Assembly: GCF_020165195.1 (NCBI RefSeq)
Contig: NZ_JAIUHR010000010.1
Coordinates: 62,001-126,000, forward strand
DNA: 64,000 nucleotides
Direction: 5' to 3'
Origin: Mesorhizobium sp. CA14
Lineage (GTDB): Bacteria > Pseudomonadota > Alphaproteobacteria > Rhizobiales > Rhizobiaceae
Shown piece by piece: positions 7,793 to 17,010 of the stretch. The number at the start of each line of letters is the position of its first letter. Positions within the stretch are counted from its first letter, which is position 1. Under the pieces are notes generated by a model. That model was not told where the DNA came from. It ran no database searches and saw only the letters and a list, made by a program, of their open reading frames with translations. Both the position numbers and the translations under genes were made by a program.

Positions 7793-9013
7793 ATGGCTGC
7801 ACAGCGCAAACCGACGGTCACCGTCATCGTCCCTACCTTCAACCGCGAAAAATTCCTGCCCGAATCCATCGGCAGCCTGCTGCGGCAGACCGTGGCGCCG
7901 GATCAGATCCTGATCGTGGATGACGGCTCGACGGACAATACCGGCGCGGTGGCGGCCTCTTTCCCGGAGCCGGTCGAATATTACCGCAAGGAGAATGGCG
8001 GCAAGTCGACGGCGCTGAATTTCGCCCTGAAGCGCTGCACGGGGGATTTCGTCTGGATATTCGATGACGACGATGTCGCGCACCCGACGGCGCTGGAGCG
8101 GTTTCTCGCCGCTTTCGAGCGGGAGCCGGCCGCCGATTTCGCATTCGGCGAATATGCGCGTTTCCAGCGTTCGGCCCAGATCGAGGAGCAGGATTACGAG
8201 ATCGTCGCCTTCGGCCATGTCAGCCAGGACAATTTTTTCCCGTCGCATCTCGAATATTGCCACGTCCACCAGCCGGGTCTCCTGGTGCGCCGCAAATGCT
8301 ACGACGAGGTGGGTGGCTTCAACGAGACCCTGGTCCGGTCGCAGGACTACGAGATGATGCTGAGGCTTGCACGCCGGTTCAAGGGCGTCAGGGTTGATGG
8401 CTTGATGTTCTTCCAGCGCCAGCACGACATGGTCCGCGGCAGCACCAAGGTGGTCATTTCCTACACCGACCGGATCAAGGCCTGGGGCGCGTACGACCGG
8501 GCGATCATGGAAGAGGTCTACAAGTCGGTCGATCTGCATGAGTATCTGGATCGCTCGGAGCAGGCCCTGCCGAGGACGGCCGATCTCGAGATGCAGGCGC
8601 TGCTGCAGCGCTCGAGCATCATGGCCAGGAAGGGTTTGTGGCATCACGCGGCCGAGGACATCCGCCGCTACGCCCTGCTTGCCGAACGAGCCGGAAAGAC
8701 GTCGCTCAGCGACAAGGAACGCGCCATCGTGCGGCGCACGTTCGAAGCCTATGACACGGGCCTGGCATCCGCCCCCGCCGACGCATTCGTCTCGGCGGTG
8801 AAGGCATGGAAGTCGGGGCCTCTCAAGGCCGACATCGTCAGGGAATACATGCATTCCTTCCCGCATTATCTGGCGCGGGACCTGAAGGCGGGAAAGGTGA
8901 TCCCGGCTTCGAAATTGTTGCGGGAGTATTCGGCGCTGTCGCTTTCCGCTTCGCTCGGCCGGCTGTGCCGGGCGATGACGTCGAAGCTTCCCTTGGCGCG
9001 CGGCGCAAGCTGA
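7793..9013 (+). CDS. GT2 glycosyltransferase with long C-terminal extension
   Basis: About 406 residues. The first 220 form a GT-A domain: VTVIVPTFNRE, LIVDDGSTD, and WIFDDDDVA as metal-binding aspartates; SQDYEMMLRLA fits the catalytic ED/QD region. The remaining 180 residues are helical and not recognised. ATG 7793 has GAGG six bases upstream; ATG 7781 is the alternative. It follows ugd at 88 bases and precedes a GT4 gene, so it probably adds one sugar to the lipid-linked repeat unit on the cytoplasmic face. Confidence 0.8.
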   Translation: MAAQRKPTVTVIVPTFNREKFLPESIGSLLRQTVAPDQILIVDDGSTDNTGAVAASFPEPVEYYRKENGGKSTALNFALKRCTGDFVWIFDDDDVAHPTALERFLAAFEREPAADFAFGEYARFQRSAQIEEQDYEIVAFGHVSQDNFFPSHLEYCHVHQPGLLVRRKCYDEVGGFNETLVRSQDYEMMLRLARRFKGVRVDGLMFFQRQHDMVRGSTKVVISYTDRIKAWGAYDRAIMEEVYKSVDLHEYLDRSEQALPRTADLEMQALLQRSSIMARKGLWHHAAEDIRRYALLAERAGKTSLSDKERAIVRRTFEAYDTGLASAPADAFVSAVKAWKSGPLKADIVREYMHSFPHYLARDLKAGKVIPASKLLREYSALSLSASLGRLCRAMTSKLPLARGAS

Positions 9014-9059
9014 TGAGCCGTGGCTTACGGATACTCGCCCGAGCCGAATTAGGAGCAGA

Positions 9060-10142
9060 ATGATGAAAGTGCTTTTTGCAAGCGGCAACGGGTACATTCC
9101 CGAGTTCACCGGCGGCGTGCAATCCAACACCCACCACCTGGTCGAACAGCTGATCGAGCACGGCCATCAGGCGTCGGTCCTCGCCTCGCTGTTCGGCGAC
9201 GGCATGTTCGGCCTCAAGGCGCGCGCCAAGATGAAGCTGTTGCGGCAGCCCGCGGTTGTCGACAATTTCCCCGGCTACCCGGTGATGCGCGCCTGGTTCC
9301 CCTGGGAGGCGGCCGGCTTCGCCGTCGAGAAGACCACACCGGACGTCGCCGTCGTGCAGTGCCACAAATCGGTCCTGCTCGGAAAGGCGCTTCTGGCCGA
9401 AGGCGTGCCACTGGTCGTCTACCTCCACAATGTCGAATTCCACGAGCTCGCTGGCGATCCGCGCGAGCTCAATTCGGCTTTATACATCGCCAATTCGGAA
9501 TTCACCGCGCGCACCTACAAGGAAAAATTCGGCATCGAGTCCGTCGTTCTTCCGCCGACCATCAACGACGCTCTCTATTGCACGCATACGACCGGCGAAT
9601 TCGTCACCATGATCAATCCCTATGAGGAGAAGGGTTTCGATCTGGCGGTGAAGATTGCGGCCGCCTGCCCGGAGATTCCCTTCCTGTTCGTGGAGAGCTG
9701 GAAACTGGAGGACGAGCATCGTGCCCGCATCGAAAAGACCATCGCGCCGCTCTCGAATGTCACGCTGGAAAACCGCACCGACGATATGAAGACGGTCTAT
9801 GGCCGCACCAGGATCTTGCTTGCCCCGAGCAAATGGGAGGAAGCCTGGGGCCGCGTCGCGTCCGAGGCGCATTGCAGCGGCATCCCTGTCGTCGGATCGA
9901 GGCGCGGCGGCCTGCCCGAAGCCATCGGTCCCGGCGGCGTGGTGCTCGAGTACGACGCCCCGCTCGCCGACTGGGCCGCGGCGGTGAGGAGCCTGTGGAA
10001 CGATCGCCAGGAATACGAACGGCTTTCGGCCGCGGCTCTGGCCTTCTCCAAACGCCCGGAGCTCGATCCCGCGCGGCAGTTGGTGGTGTTTGTCGATCTG
10101 CTCGAAAGAGCGGCCCGGCAGGGCGTCCGCCGCGCGGCGTAG
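9060..10142 (+). CDS. GT4-family glycosyltransferase
   Basis: A 360-residue GT-B enzyme. The N-terminal half has a glycine-rich acceptor loop (EFTGGVQSNTHHL) and VYLHNVEFHEL; the C-terminal half carries LLAPSKWEEAWGRVASEAHCSGIPVVGSR in shortened consensus form, where E-x7-E binds the donor nucleotide-sugar. AGGAGC lies just before the start, and a second ATG follows immediately. It forms a unit with the preceding GT2 gene and ends in a convergent hairpin. The sugar added is unknown. Confidence 0.82.
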   Translation: MMKVLFASGNGYIPEFTGGVQSNTHHLVEQLIEHGHQASVLASLFGDGMFGLKARAKMKLLRQPAVVDNFPGYPVMRAWFPWEAAGFAVEKTTPDVAVVQCHKSVLLGKALLAEGVPLVVYLHNVEFHELAGDPRELNSALYIANSEFTARTYKEKFGIESVVLPPTINDALYCTHTTGEFVTMINPYEEKGFDLAVKIAAACPEIPFLFVESWKLEDEHRARIEKTIAPLSNVTLENRTDDMKTVYGRTRILLAPSKWEEAWGRVASEAHCSGIPVVGSRRGGLPEAIGPGGVVLEYDAPLADWAAAVRSLWNDRQEYERLSAAALAFSKRPELDPARQLVVFVDLLERAARQGVRRAA

Positions 10143-10152
10143 ACTGGTATCT

Positions 10153-10175
10153 GCCGGATGCAGAATGCGTCCGGC
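10153..10175. terminator. Convergent hairpin between GT4 and GH16 genes
   Basis: Nine-base arms GCCGGATGC (10153-10161) and GCGTCCGGC (10167-10175), paired with one G-T wobble, enclose a five-base loop. It fills the short gap between two genes transcribed towards each other and can serve both. Confidence 0.5.
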
Positions 10176-10187
10176 TTATGCCCTGCC

Positions 10188-10982
10188 TCACGAGTTAAGG
10201 TCGGTGCGCTTATAGCCGTGAATGGTCATGACCAGTTTGTCGTTGGGCGCCATCGGTTCCCATTGGCCAGCCCAGCGCGGGTCCATTACGGTTCCGGCTG
10301 CGACCCACAGGTCGAAATAGGGCTTCATCGGGTTGTTCGGAAAAGCCCCTCCGGCCGTATCGGCAGGCGTAACGACAGCGGCTTCTTCCCCGTTGATCAG
10401 GAAGCTGACACGCTTGCCCGCTTCGTATTCGATGCCGAGCCGATAGCGCTTGCCAGACAGATCCCCAAGTTCAATCCACTTCACCCAGACGCTTTTGTGC
10501 TGGTTGTTCACGCTTGCCCAAACGGTCAGCTGAAGCCCTTTCGTGCCGACGATTTCGAAGTCGATTTCCTCATGGGCCTTATCGTTGAACGTCCAGAGCG
10601 GGGCCGCGATAAGCCCCGGCCTCATCGTCGGCAAGGTGACATCCACTTCCCAGCGTGCCGATGAGGTGTCGGACTTGCCGCCGGCGATGACCTGCGCCGA
10701 GGCCTTCTCGCTGACAGTCAGCTGAAGTTCGCCATTGACGATTTTGACGTTGTCGCCCTTCCAGCCATAGCCGCCGAGCTTCGGTTCGTTCCATTGCGAG
10801 GGAACGAATGGATTCTCATACTTCCAGAGCTGAAGCTTGACCTTCGACCAGTCGGGAAGCGAGCCGAGTGCAGGCTTTGCCCCTTGCTCGCCGGCGATCT
10901 GCGCCAAGGTTCGTCCGGCGAGCAGCGGCATCGCCATTGAAACACCGAGCGACGCCAGGATTTCTCTGCGCGTGATGTCCAT
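10188..10982 (-). CDS. Tat-exported GH16 glycoside hydrolase
   Basis: A 264-residue family 16 hydrolase. The N-terminus has a twin-arginine signal (TRREILA, then a hydrophobic stretch ending near residue 28), unlike exoK. The catalytic motif HEEIDFEIVG lies near residue 137 and contains the two glutamates of the GH16 signature. Such enzymes cleave beta-1,3/1,4-glucans or succinoglycan-like polymers in the periplasm or outside the cell. It is convergent with the GT4 gene and 208 bases before the flippase end. Two GH16 enzymes in one exopolysaccharide locus suggest separate size-control and clean-up roles. Confidence 0.82.
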   Translation of the reverse strand: MDITRREILASLGVSMAMPLLAGRTLAQIAGEQGAKPALGSLPDWSKVKLQLWKYENPFVPSQWNEPKLGGYGWKGDNVKIVNGELQLTVSEKASAQVIAGGKSDTSSARWEVDVTLPTMRPGLIAAPLWTFNDKAHEEIDFEIVGTKGLQLTVWASVNNQHKSVWVKWIELGDLSGKRYRLGIEYEAGKRVSFLINGEEAAVVTPADTAGGAFPNNPMKPYFDLWVAAGTVMDPRWAGQWEPMAPNDKLVMTIHGYKRTDLNS

Positions 10983-11190
10983 AGCCGATCTCCGATTGCA
11001 CCGTTTCGCGATCCCCTACGTATAGATCCTGCCGGCGAGGATACAGCTCCTCGGTACGCCGACGACCAAGTCGATGTCGCCCGGCAACCGGTACAGCTTG
11101 CGCACGGTCGCGTCGTTCGTGGCTGAAATCGATCGGCAGTTCATGTGTCTATCCCTGTCCTGAGATCAGCGTGTCGGGAGCCGGGCGGGT

Positions 11191-12687
11191 TCATTTCGCC
11201 TCGCTTGGGGCCGCGACGAACCCCCGTGCCGGGATCAACTGCAATGCCTCGCGAAGTGTCTGGCGGCCGGCACGGAAGGCAAGCGCGACGACAACGGTGG
11301 CGACATAGGAGAGCGCCGCGCCGCCGGCGAGCGCGACGACGGGCGGCACCTGCAGCATCGGCTTGGCGAGCCAGACCAGGCCGAACGCCAGATGCGCGCC
11401 TAGCACGAAAGGCATTGCTGCGTGAAGCACATGGCTCGCCCTGAGCGGTCCGCTCTTGCCGACATAGAGCCACAGGAACGGCGTACGCAGATATTCGCTG
11501 ATCGCGTAGGCGACCGCGACGCCGAGCGCTCCGTAAGGAAGGCCTATTGCGAAGGCCAAGACCGAGGTCACGGCGGAGGTGATGCCCCAGCGCATGAAGT
11601 CGCCGGAACGGCCCTGGCTGACGAACAGCCATCCCGAAGGGTTGTTGAGCGGCTGCAGCAGTCCGGCAAAGCCCAGCGCCAGGAAGATCGGCGCGCTTCC
11701 CCTCCACTGCTCGCCGAGCACGAAGGGAATTAGCGTGTCCGACATGGCGGTGGCGAAGGCGACACCCGGAAGCGCCACCAGAAGGATCAGCGGCATGACC
11801 CGCAGATAGGCGCTGCGGTAGCGGTCCGGCTCGTCCTTCAGCCGCGACAGCGCTGGCACCATCACCTTCGCCAGCGGGTTGGTGATCTGGCTGAGCGGGA
11901 AAAGCAGAAGCTTGTAGGCGCGGTCATAGAGGCCGAGCTGCGCCTCGCCCCAGTATTTGCCGATCAGCACATTGTCGAGGTTGCGGGCAAAGAAATTGGC
12001 GAAATTGAAGCCGGTGATGCCGGCGCCGAAATTGATCAGCGCGCCGATGCCGTCGACCTTGCGCGGCAGGCCCGGGCGCCAGCGCGAGGAGTACCAGTAG
12101 CACAGCGTCGGCAGCACGGCGCTTGCCAGCGTGCCGGCGAAAAGCGCCCAATAGGAGCGATCGATGAAGGTCCAGAGGATCGAGACGGCAACGCCGAGGA
12201 CGGCGCTGGCGATGTCGATGATGGCCAGCCGCGTGAACTCCATGCGGCGCGTCAACAGCGCCACATGCTGCGCTCCCAGGCCATAGGCGATGATCTGCAG
12301 GCCGAAGGCGGCGACGAGGCCCGTCACGCGCGGCTCGCCATAGAAAGCGGCGACCAAGGGCGCCGAAGTCGCGAGCACGCAGGCGAGCAGGGTACTTACG
12401 GCCACATTGATCCAGAACAGGTAATTGACTTCTTCGTGGCGGATGCCGGTCTTCTGGATCGTCGCCTGGGTCAGGCCGAAATCCTGGAACAGTGCGATGA
12501 AGGCAAGCACCGGCGCGCACATGGCGACGACGCCGAAATCCTGCGGCGACAGGAGCCGCGACAGCACGATGACGGAGATGATCTGAGTCGCCACCCGTAC
12601 GCCTTGCGCCATCGCGGTGACGACCGCGCCGCGTCCGACCGATTTGCGCAGGGAGCCTTCTGGCGGATCGAATGCACTGGCTTGCAA
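11191..12687 (-). CDS. Polysaccharide flippase (Wzx/ExoT-like, MOP superfamily)
   Basis: About 498 residues with many hydrophobic helices from end to end and the typical opening of lipid-linked oligosaccharide flippases (SVGRGAVVTAMAQG, then ILSRLLSPQDFG-like). It would move undecaprenyl-linked repeat units to the periplasm for polymerisation. The frame is open to 12894, but those codons overlap the palindrome at 12818, so a later start is likelier; TTG 12687, with GGAATCC upstream, is a tentative choice. The family sense is strong, the exact start weak. Confidence 0.78.
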   Translation of the reverse strand: MQASAFDPPEGSLRKSVGRGAVVTAMAQGVRVATQIISVIVLSRLLSPQDFGVVAMCAPVLAFIALFQDFGLTQATIQKTGIRHEEVNYLFWINVAVSTLLACVLATSAPLVAAFYGEPRVTGLVAAFGLQIIAYGLGAQHVALLTRRMEFTRLAIIDIASAVLGVAVSILWTFIDRSYWALFAGTLASAVLPTLCYWYSSRWRPGLPRKVDGIGALINFGAGITGFNFANFFARNLDNVLIGKYWGEAQLGLYDRAYKLLLFPLSQITNPLAKVMVPALSRLKDEPDRYRSAYLRVMPLILLVALPGVAFATAMSDTLIPFVLGEQWRGSAPIFLALGFAGLLQPLNNPSGWLFVSQGRSGDFMRWGITSAVTSVLAFAIGLPYGALGVAVAYAISEYLRTPFLWLYVGKSGPLRASHVLHAAMPFVLGAHLAFGLVWLAKPMLQVPPVVALAGGAALSYVATVVVALAFRAGRQTLREALQLIPARGFVAAPSEAK

Positions 12688-12800
12688 ATTCAGGATTCCC
12701 GACTTTCGCCCGGCCTGGATCCATGACCCCGACCGTCCGTTGAGTACCGAAACGCCCCGTCCACCATCAAGCTTGCAGCAACGATATGGCAATTTTTGCG

Positions 12801-12833
12801 ACGCCGCATCAAAATTGTTGCAATGCAGCAAAA
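12801..12833. promoter_or_regulatory. 33-bp regulatory module with PhaR-like box upstream of flippase
   Basis: Contains TTGCAATGCAGCAA at 12818-12831. The whole 33-base stretch differs at only two positions from 16932-16964, upstream of exoL, though the two genes point in opposite directions. An AT-rich -10-like TAAAAT follows on the minus strand. The gap 12688-13159 holds this module and a tRNA-like relic; no coding sequence is seen. Confidence 0.5.
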
Positions 12834-12925
12834 TTTTACGACAGAAGGCCTGTGGGAGCCCCGTTCGAGTGTCTTGCGGCAAAGCAGAGGCCACTGCTCA
12901 AACCTGTTGATTTCGTTTGAAGAAA

Positions 12926-12996
12926 TGGCACCCGGAAGGATTGAACCCTCGATCTTCGGCTTACAAAACTGATGCTAGCGCGGTCGAGCCGGCGAC
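12926..12996 (-). pseudogene. tRNA-like relic (resembles tRNA-Thr)
   Basis: Read on the minus strand, this stretch has a D-arm-like GCTCGACCGCG, an anticodon-loop-like TTTTGTAA after GCATCAG, a T-loop TTCAATC and a 3' end TGCCA. The anticodon stem (TCAGT/GCCGA) and acceptor stem do not pair, so it cannot fold as a working tRNA. It may be the decayed remnant of a tRNA gene used as an integration site. It lies just beside the low-GC acyltransferase fusion gene. Confidence 0.4.
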
Positions 12997-13159
12997 GATT
13001 TATAATAGATTCAACGAACGACAATACGGTCAGCGCCACGGCGCGGGCAGGAGCAATCGCTGGGGCGGCTAGTGCGCCGTGAGCGAGCTAAGACCGTCGC
13101 GGGCCGGTTAGGCCGGAAATATACGGGCTGACAAGGAATTGAATGCACGGATCGGGCGG

Positions 13160-15178
13160 CTACCGACGCTCACCGTCTTGCGAGCTGCCCTGGGACAACA
13201 AAAGGCGGCTCTCACTGGGTGTGAGGATGCCTTTGGAAGCGATTTCCTTCGGAATGCTGACGATCATATCATCAGGGCTAAAGGTAACTGCTTCTTCTGG
13301 CGACAGCCCTTTTGATGTGGGCGCGCCAAAGTGGCTTATCATTTTCTTGATCTGAATGTCATTCCGGCCGGCCCCGACATTGGTTAAGTACAGCCCCGAC
13401 GCTTGTGACCCTTTCCACGGAAGCTCCGTCCACCTGGTTGATGTTTTCACGTACTTGCTCCCGGCTCGTCGTCCCATCCAGAACAGCCAGATATCGTCGC
13501 CTTGGGGACTGAGCTTAATGAACAGTTCCTCATCTACGGTTTCTGCCGACAACGATTTAGGGCCGTACAGCACTCCACCGACACCCGTTGGGAAAAGCAT
13601 TCCCGTCGTTTCCGAAACGTCAAATAACCATTGGTCGTAAGGCTGCATTCGCCCCGCATCATCGAATGTGACCTGGTGAGCCCGATGGAAAACGACGGTT
13701 TTTTCACCCGCCAGTTGAACAAGTTGCTCCAGCCAACGCGACGAATAATAAACATCGTCATCCGCCGTAACGATGTAGGCCTTTGGAAACGCTAGGAGGG
13801 CCGGCACGATCTTTTTGTACGAACGAATGTCTGTACAAAAGCGGATTTCAAGACCTTGGGCGTTGAGGTTTGTGACCGAGGCAGGCAGTTGCGTCGCATC
13901 CTCAGCCGTGACCCAAAGGATAACCCGGTCGGGCACAACCGTCTGCGACAGGAGACAGCGCAGCGTCAAATGCAGGGTGGCGAACCGTTTCGGATAGGAA
14001 GTCAAGGATACGATCAAGTCATCAGGCAAACCATGCGGCCTTCCCTGGCCTCTAAGCGGCCATCGAAGAGCGATCATGAGTTGCGCAATGTATGGCTTAG
14101 CAAAATGAAGGATCGTTGCTCGATACTTCGCGACCCGCCAACCAATACCGTGGCTCAGCCAAAAAATTCCGCGACTTGGCGCGCCAACACCTGTCCCCAG
14201 GAACCACGGGGAGAGCGAATCCGATCGCTTCAGCCAAAGATAGATCGCAAAAGGCCCCAAAACTGCGACCACCAAGATGACCGCCTCATTGTCGACCCCG
14301 AAATCCCGGAGGGAAAAATGGAAGAATTGGTGCAGGAACATAATGACCAACGACGCTTCACCTACCTTCGCTAAGGGCAACCCTATTCCCGCAACTGTCG
14401 CTGCTCGTCGTATCATGATGAGAAGCGTCAGGGACAAGGCCAGCGCAATGAGAAGCCCGAGGATGGGAGGTCCGAAAATGGAATATTTCATATTGAACTG
14501 AATGTCAGCGCCGCTAGCTGCTCCGGCCGAAGCAAGGGCACCCACGGTCAAAATGAAAATCCAAAGGGTCCTCGAACGAAATTGAATGGTCCGAATCAAA
14601 TGCCCAAACCAATAACAGCACAATGCAATTGGCACTGCGGCGACCGCCCACGGCGAACGGTTCATTGGCCACTGGAATTGAATAGCATAGCCTAAGACCA
14701 CACATAGAGCGATAAAGCCCAGCATGCGAGGGTTGCTAGGGCTTTTCGTCCAATTCGCAATTTCGTTATAGATGATTTGGGTGAAGAAAAGGCAGGTTAT
14801 AAACCAGAAGACGCCAAAATCACGCGAGAGGCGCATCCCACCCAGCATATCGTTAACGGCCATCTCGCGTATCTGCCAACGGGCTGGAAAATCGCCGAGC
14901 AGAACTCTCCTGGATATGACTGCCAGTGTCAAAACCAACAAAAAAGCTACATATGGCACCGCTAGGCCAGCCACCTTCTTCCAGAACAGTCGGTTGCGTT
15001 CCGTGGGCTTGTAAAGGTAGCCAGACATCACAAAGAAAAGCGGCATATGAAACAGCAATACCGCGTTAGCGAAAACCGAGTCCCAGGGTTGAGTCCCAGC
15101 GCCGGCAATATGGGCCGCCACAACAAGTAGAATGCCAACGCCTTTGGCGGCATCAAGCCAAATCTCGCGATTCGTCAT
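13160..15178 (-). CDS. Acyltransferase 3 - glycosyltransferase fusion
   Basis: A 672-residue protein in two parts. Residues 1-345 are a multi-spanning acyltransferase (start WLDAAKGVGILLVVAAHI with the conserved His, then about ten hydrophobic helices), which usually O-acetylates extracytoplasmic glycans. Residues about 390-640 look like a cytoplasmic GT-A-type transferase: LIVSLTSYPKRF, a VTADDDVYY metal motif and a Trp/Gly-rich end. The combination is unusual. Base composition is visibly lower in GC than the neighbouring exo genes, suggesting transfer. It may attach and then modify a side-chain sugar. Domain boundaries are by eye. Confidence 0.72.
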   Translation of the reverse strand: MTNREIWLDAAKGVGILLVVAAHIAGAGTQPWDSVFANAVLLFHMPLFFVMSGYLYKPTERNRLFWKKVAGLAVPYVAFLLVLTLAVISRRVLLGDFPARWQIREMAVNDMLGGMRLSRDFGVFWFITCLFFTQIIYNEIANWTKSPSNPRMLGFIALCVVLGYAIQFQWPMNRSPWAVAAVPIALCCYWFGHLIRTIQFRSRTLWIFILTVGALASAGAASGADIQFNMKYSIFGPPILGLLIALALSLTLLIMIRRAATVAGIGLPLAKVGEASLVIMFLHQFFHFSLRDFGVDNEAVILVVAVLGPFAIYLWLKRSDSLSPWFLGTGVGAPSRGIFWLSHGIGWRVAKYRATILHFAKPYIAQLMIALRWPLRGQGRPHGLPDDLIVSLTSYPKRFATLHLTLRCLLSQTVVPDRVILWVTAEDATQLPASVTNLNAQGLEIRFCTDIRSYKKIVPALLAFPKAYIVTADDDVYYSSRWLEQLVQLAGEKTVVFHRAHQVTFDDAGRMQPYDQWLFDVSETTGMLFPTGVGGVLYGPKSLSAETVDEELFIKLSPQGDDIWLFWMGRRAGSKYVKTSTRWTELPWKGSQASGLYLTNVGAGRNDIQIKKMISHFGAPTSKGLSPEEAVTFSPDDMIVSIPKEIASKGILTPSESRLLLSQGSSQDGERR

Positions 15179-15361
15179 CGATCGCTCCAGCCGCCCCCGC
15201 AGAAGAAAATTAGATTAGTCGCTTCGCGAGCGCAACACGAAATTGTGCATCGCACAATCAATCTCCATTAAGGAGGCAGGGGTGCAAGGGTCCTAGCGGT
15301 CAGCAAACTGCGTCCCGCCTCGCTGGTGTCATAGAATGTTAACCTTTGCGGTTGCCGGCTC

Positions 15362-16612
15362 TCAAGCGGCCGAAGCGACTGGCCCGTGGGAGGGCTGCGT
15401 CGCGGCGCCGAGCGAGCCGGAGAAGGCCGGCGGGGAGGATGTGTCGAGCGCCGGATCGAGGCACGCGGGATCCTTGGCGCGTTCCGTTGCCACACGCTCG
15501 TAAAGCGAATCGAGAAATTCACCCGCCGGCCCCGATCCGAACATGACTTCTGCGGTCCGGCGGGCCTCGCGCCGGAGTGGCGCCATCAGTTCCGGCCGCC
15601 CTATATAGGCAGTCAGCCGCTCGATCGCCTCGGTGGCGAGGCGCTCGACCTCATCGCGGAAATACTGGGCATAGTCCCTATCGCCACGGAGGTCGTATCC
15701 CGGACTCCACCAGTCGCCGACTTCATTCAGCCTCACCGGCAGTGAAATGCCGTTGACGCCGTCCTCCAGGAATTCCGGCAAGGCGCAGACCCTCGTTCCA
15801 AGGACCGGAGTGTGCTCGGACATCGATTCCAGCGCCGAGTAGCCGAAAGTATCGCCGAACGTGGCAAGAACGCCGAAATGCGAGTTGCGCAGCAGTCGCC
15901 GCACTGCGTGATTGGCCAGCACGCCATGATATTGGACGTTCTTCAGGTCGAGCAGCTTGAAATAGGGATCGAAGAATCCCGGACTTGTCGGGTCGGTCCA
16001 TACGGGACCGCCGACCTGCAGGCTCGAAACGATATTCACTCTGATGGGAAGGTTCCGTTCGATCGCCTTTTCAGCGATCTTGACCGCCACGCAACCGCCC
16101 TTGCGCCCGAAATGGGCGCCGACGAACGTCAGGACGAGCTCTTCTGCGTTATTGTCCGCCATCGCGTCCTCGACGGCGGGAACGATGATGTTGGGATGAC
16201 GCACGATAAGCTTGTCGGTCAGCGCGCCGATGTCCGGATTGTCGGCGTGCTGGTCCAGGAAACATCTGCGGGCAAAATGCGATAGGGCAATGATCCGGCG
16301 ACAGCCGGGGCGGATGATCCGCGACCTCATATATCTCGCTATCCCCCCATTTTTGCGCAGGGCGAACTGACGCGGCAGGTGGGATTCGAAGGAGATGACA
16401 AATCGCGACGAGTTGAGCGGTATCCGATTGAACGCATGTACGAGATCGACGGAACGGTCGGGCTCGATCAGCGTGACGCCTTCTAGCTTTGATGAGATGA
16501 AGTTCAGCGGCAGGAACCGCTTGCGCAAAATCGTATGTCTTGAAGAACGCGGCGTAACGAAACTTGTCGGATATTTGTCGTCGTAGACGGCAATACGAAG
16601 AGACTCAGCCAT
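15362..16612 (-). CDS. GT4-like glycosyltransferase
   Basis: A 416-residue GT-B-type protein. The C-terminal nucleotide-sugar site reads GVLATFGDTFGYSALESMSE followed by TPVLGTRVCALPEFL, the usual GT4 arrangement with E-x7-E-like spacing. A disordered Pro/Ser/Ala-rich tail covers the last 35 residues. ATG 16612 has GGGGTGAAG upstream. It faces away from exoL across a 398-base regulatory gap and, like the fusion gene beyond it, probably adds a sugar to the exopolysaccharide repeat. Acceptor and donor are unknown. Confidence 0.72.
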   Translation of the reverse strand: MAESLRIAVYDDKYPTSFVTPRSSRHTILRKRFLPLNFISSKLEGVTLIEPDRSVDLVHAFNRIPLNSSRFVISFESHLPRQFALRKNGGIARYMRSRIIRPGCRRIIALSHFARRCFLDQHADNPDIGALTDKLIVRHPNIIVPAVEDAMADNNAEELVLTFVGAHFGRKGGCVAVKIAEKAIERNLPIRVNIVSSLQVGGPVWTDPTSPGFFDPYFKLLDLKNVQYHGVLANHAVRRLLRNSHFGVLATFGDTFGYSALESMSEHTPVLGTRVCALPEFLEDGVNGISLPVRLNEVGDWWSPGYDLRGDRDYAQYFRDEVERLATEAIERLTAYIGRPELMAPLRREARRTAEVMFGSGPAGEFLDSLYERVATERAKDPACLDPALDTSSPPAFSGSLGAATQPSHGPVASAA

Positions 16613-16782
16613 GCTTCACCCCACCCGGGCAAACCAGCGGCATGGGGAGTCGTCGTATATTGCACCAGTAGTGCCGAGCCATGCAAACTCAACACTCCCG
16701 CACCGCAACCAAATGCACGCGGCGATCCCCAGACCCAGTTCTGAAGGCCTACTTTAGGTTTCGATTTTAAAACCATTTTTTA

Positions 16783-16793
16783 TTGCGGTGCAA
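16783..16793. promoter_or_regulatory. Short palindrome TTGCGGTGCAA in divergent promoter region
   Basis: A perfect TTGC-N3-GCAA palindrome in an AT-rich stretch 170 bases upstream of the leftward GT4 gene. Its half-sites match those of the N6 boxes but with shorter spacing, as also described for PhaR-type sites. The rest of 16613-17010 has no coding sequence. Confidence 0.35.
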
Positions 16794-16931
16794 CATAATA
16801 ATTTTAGTGGGACCGCCGGACTCCGCTCGACCGGGCGGCCCCGTGCAGGGCTCGGTCGCGCGTGTTGTGGCGGTCCAATTGTGAGCCTGCCGGAAATTTG
16901 TGCAGTGCGGTAAGGATGGCCGCTCTTTGCT

Positions 16932-16964
16932 ACGCCGCACCAAAATTGTTGCGATGCAGCAAAA
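16932..16964. promoter_or_regulatory. 33-bp regulatory module with PhaR-like box upstream of exoL
   Basis: Contains TTGCGATGCAGCAA at 16949-16962, ending 48 bases before the exoL start, followed by a -10-like TACTAG. Two differences in 33 bases from 12801-12833. The shared flank beyond the palindrome suggests either a conserved composite operator or recent duplication of the promoter region. Confidence 0.5.
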
Positions 16965-17010
16965 GCTGTACTAGCATCCCCGATGGGTGGGCCAACAGCG
17001 GTCGAGTTAC

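Noticed and set aside
12926-12996. Working tRNA-Thr gene
   Set aside because: Acceptor and anticodon stems do not pair, so only a relic is reported.
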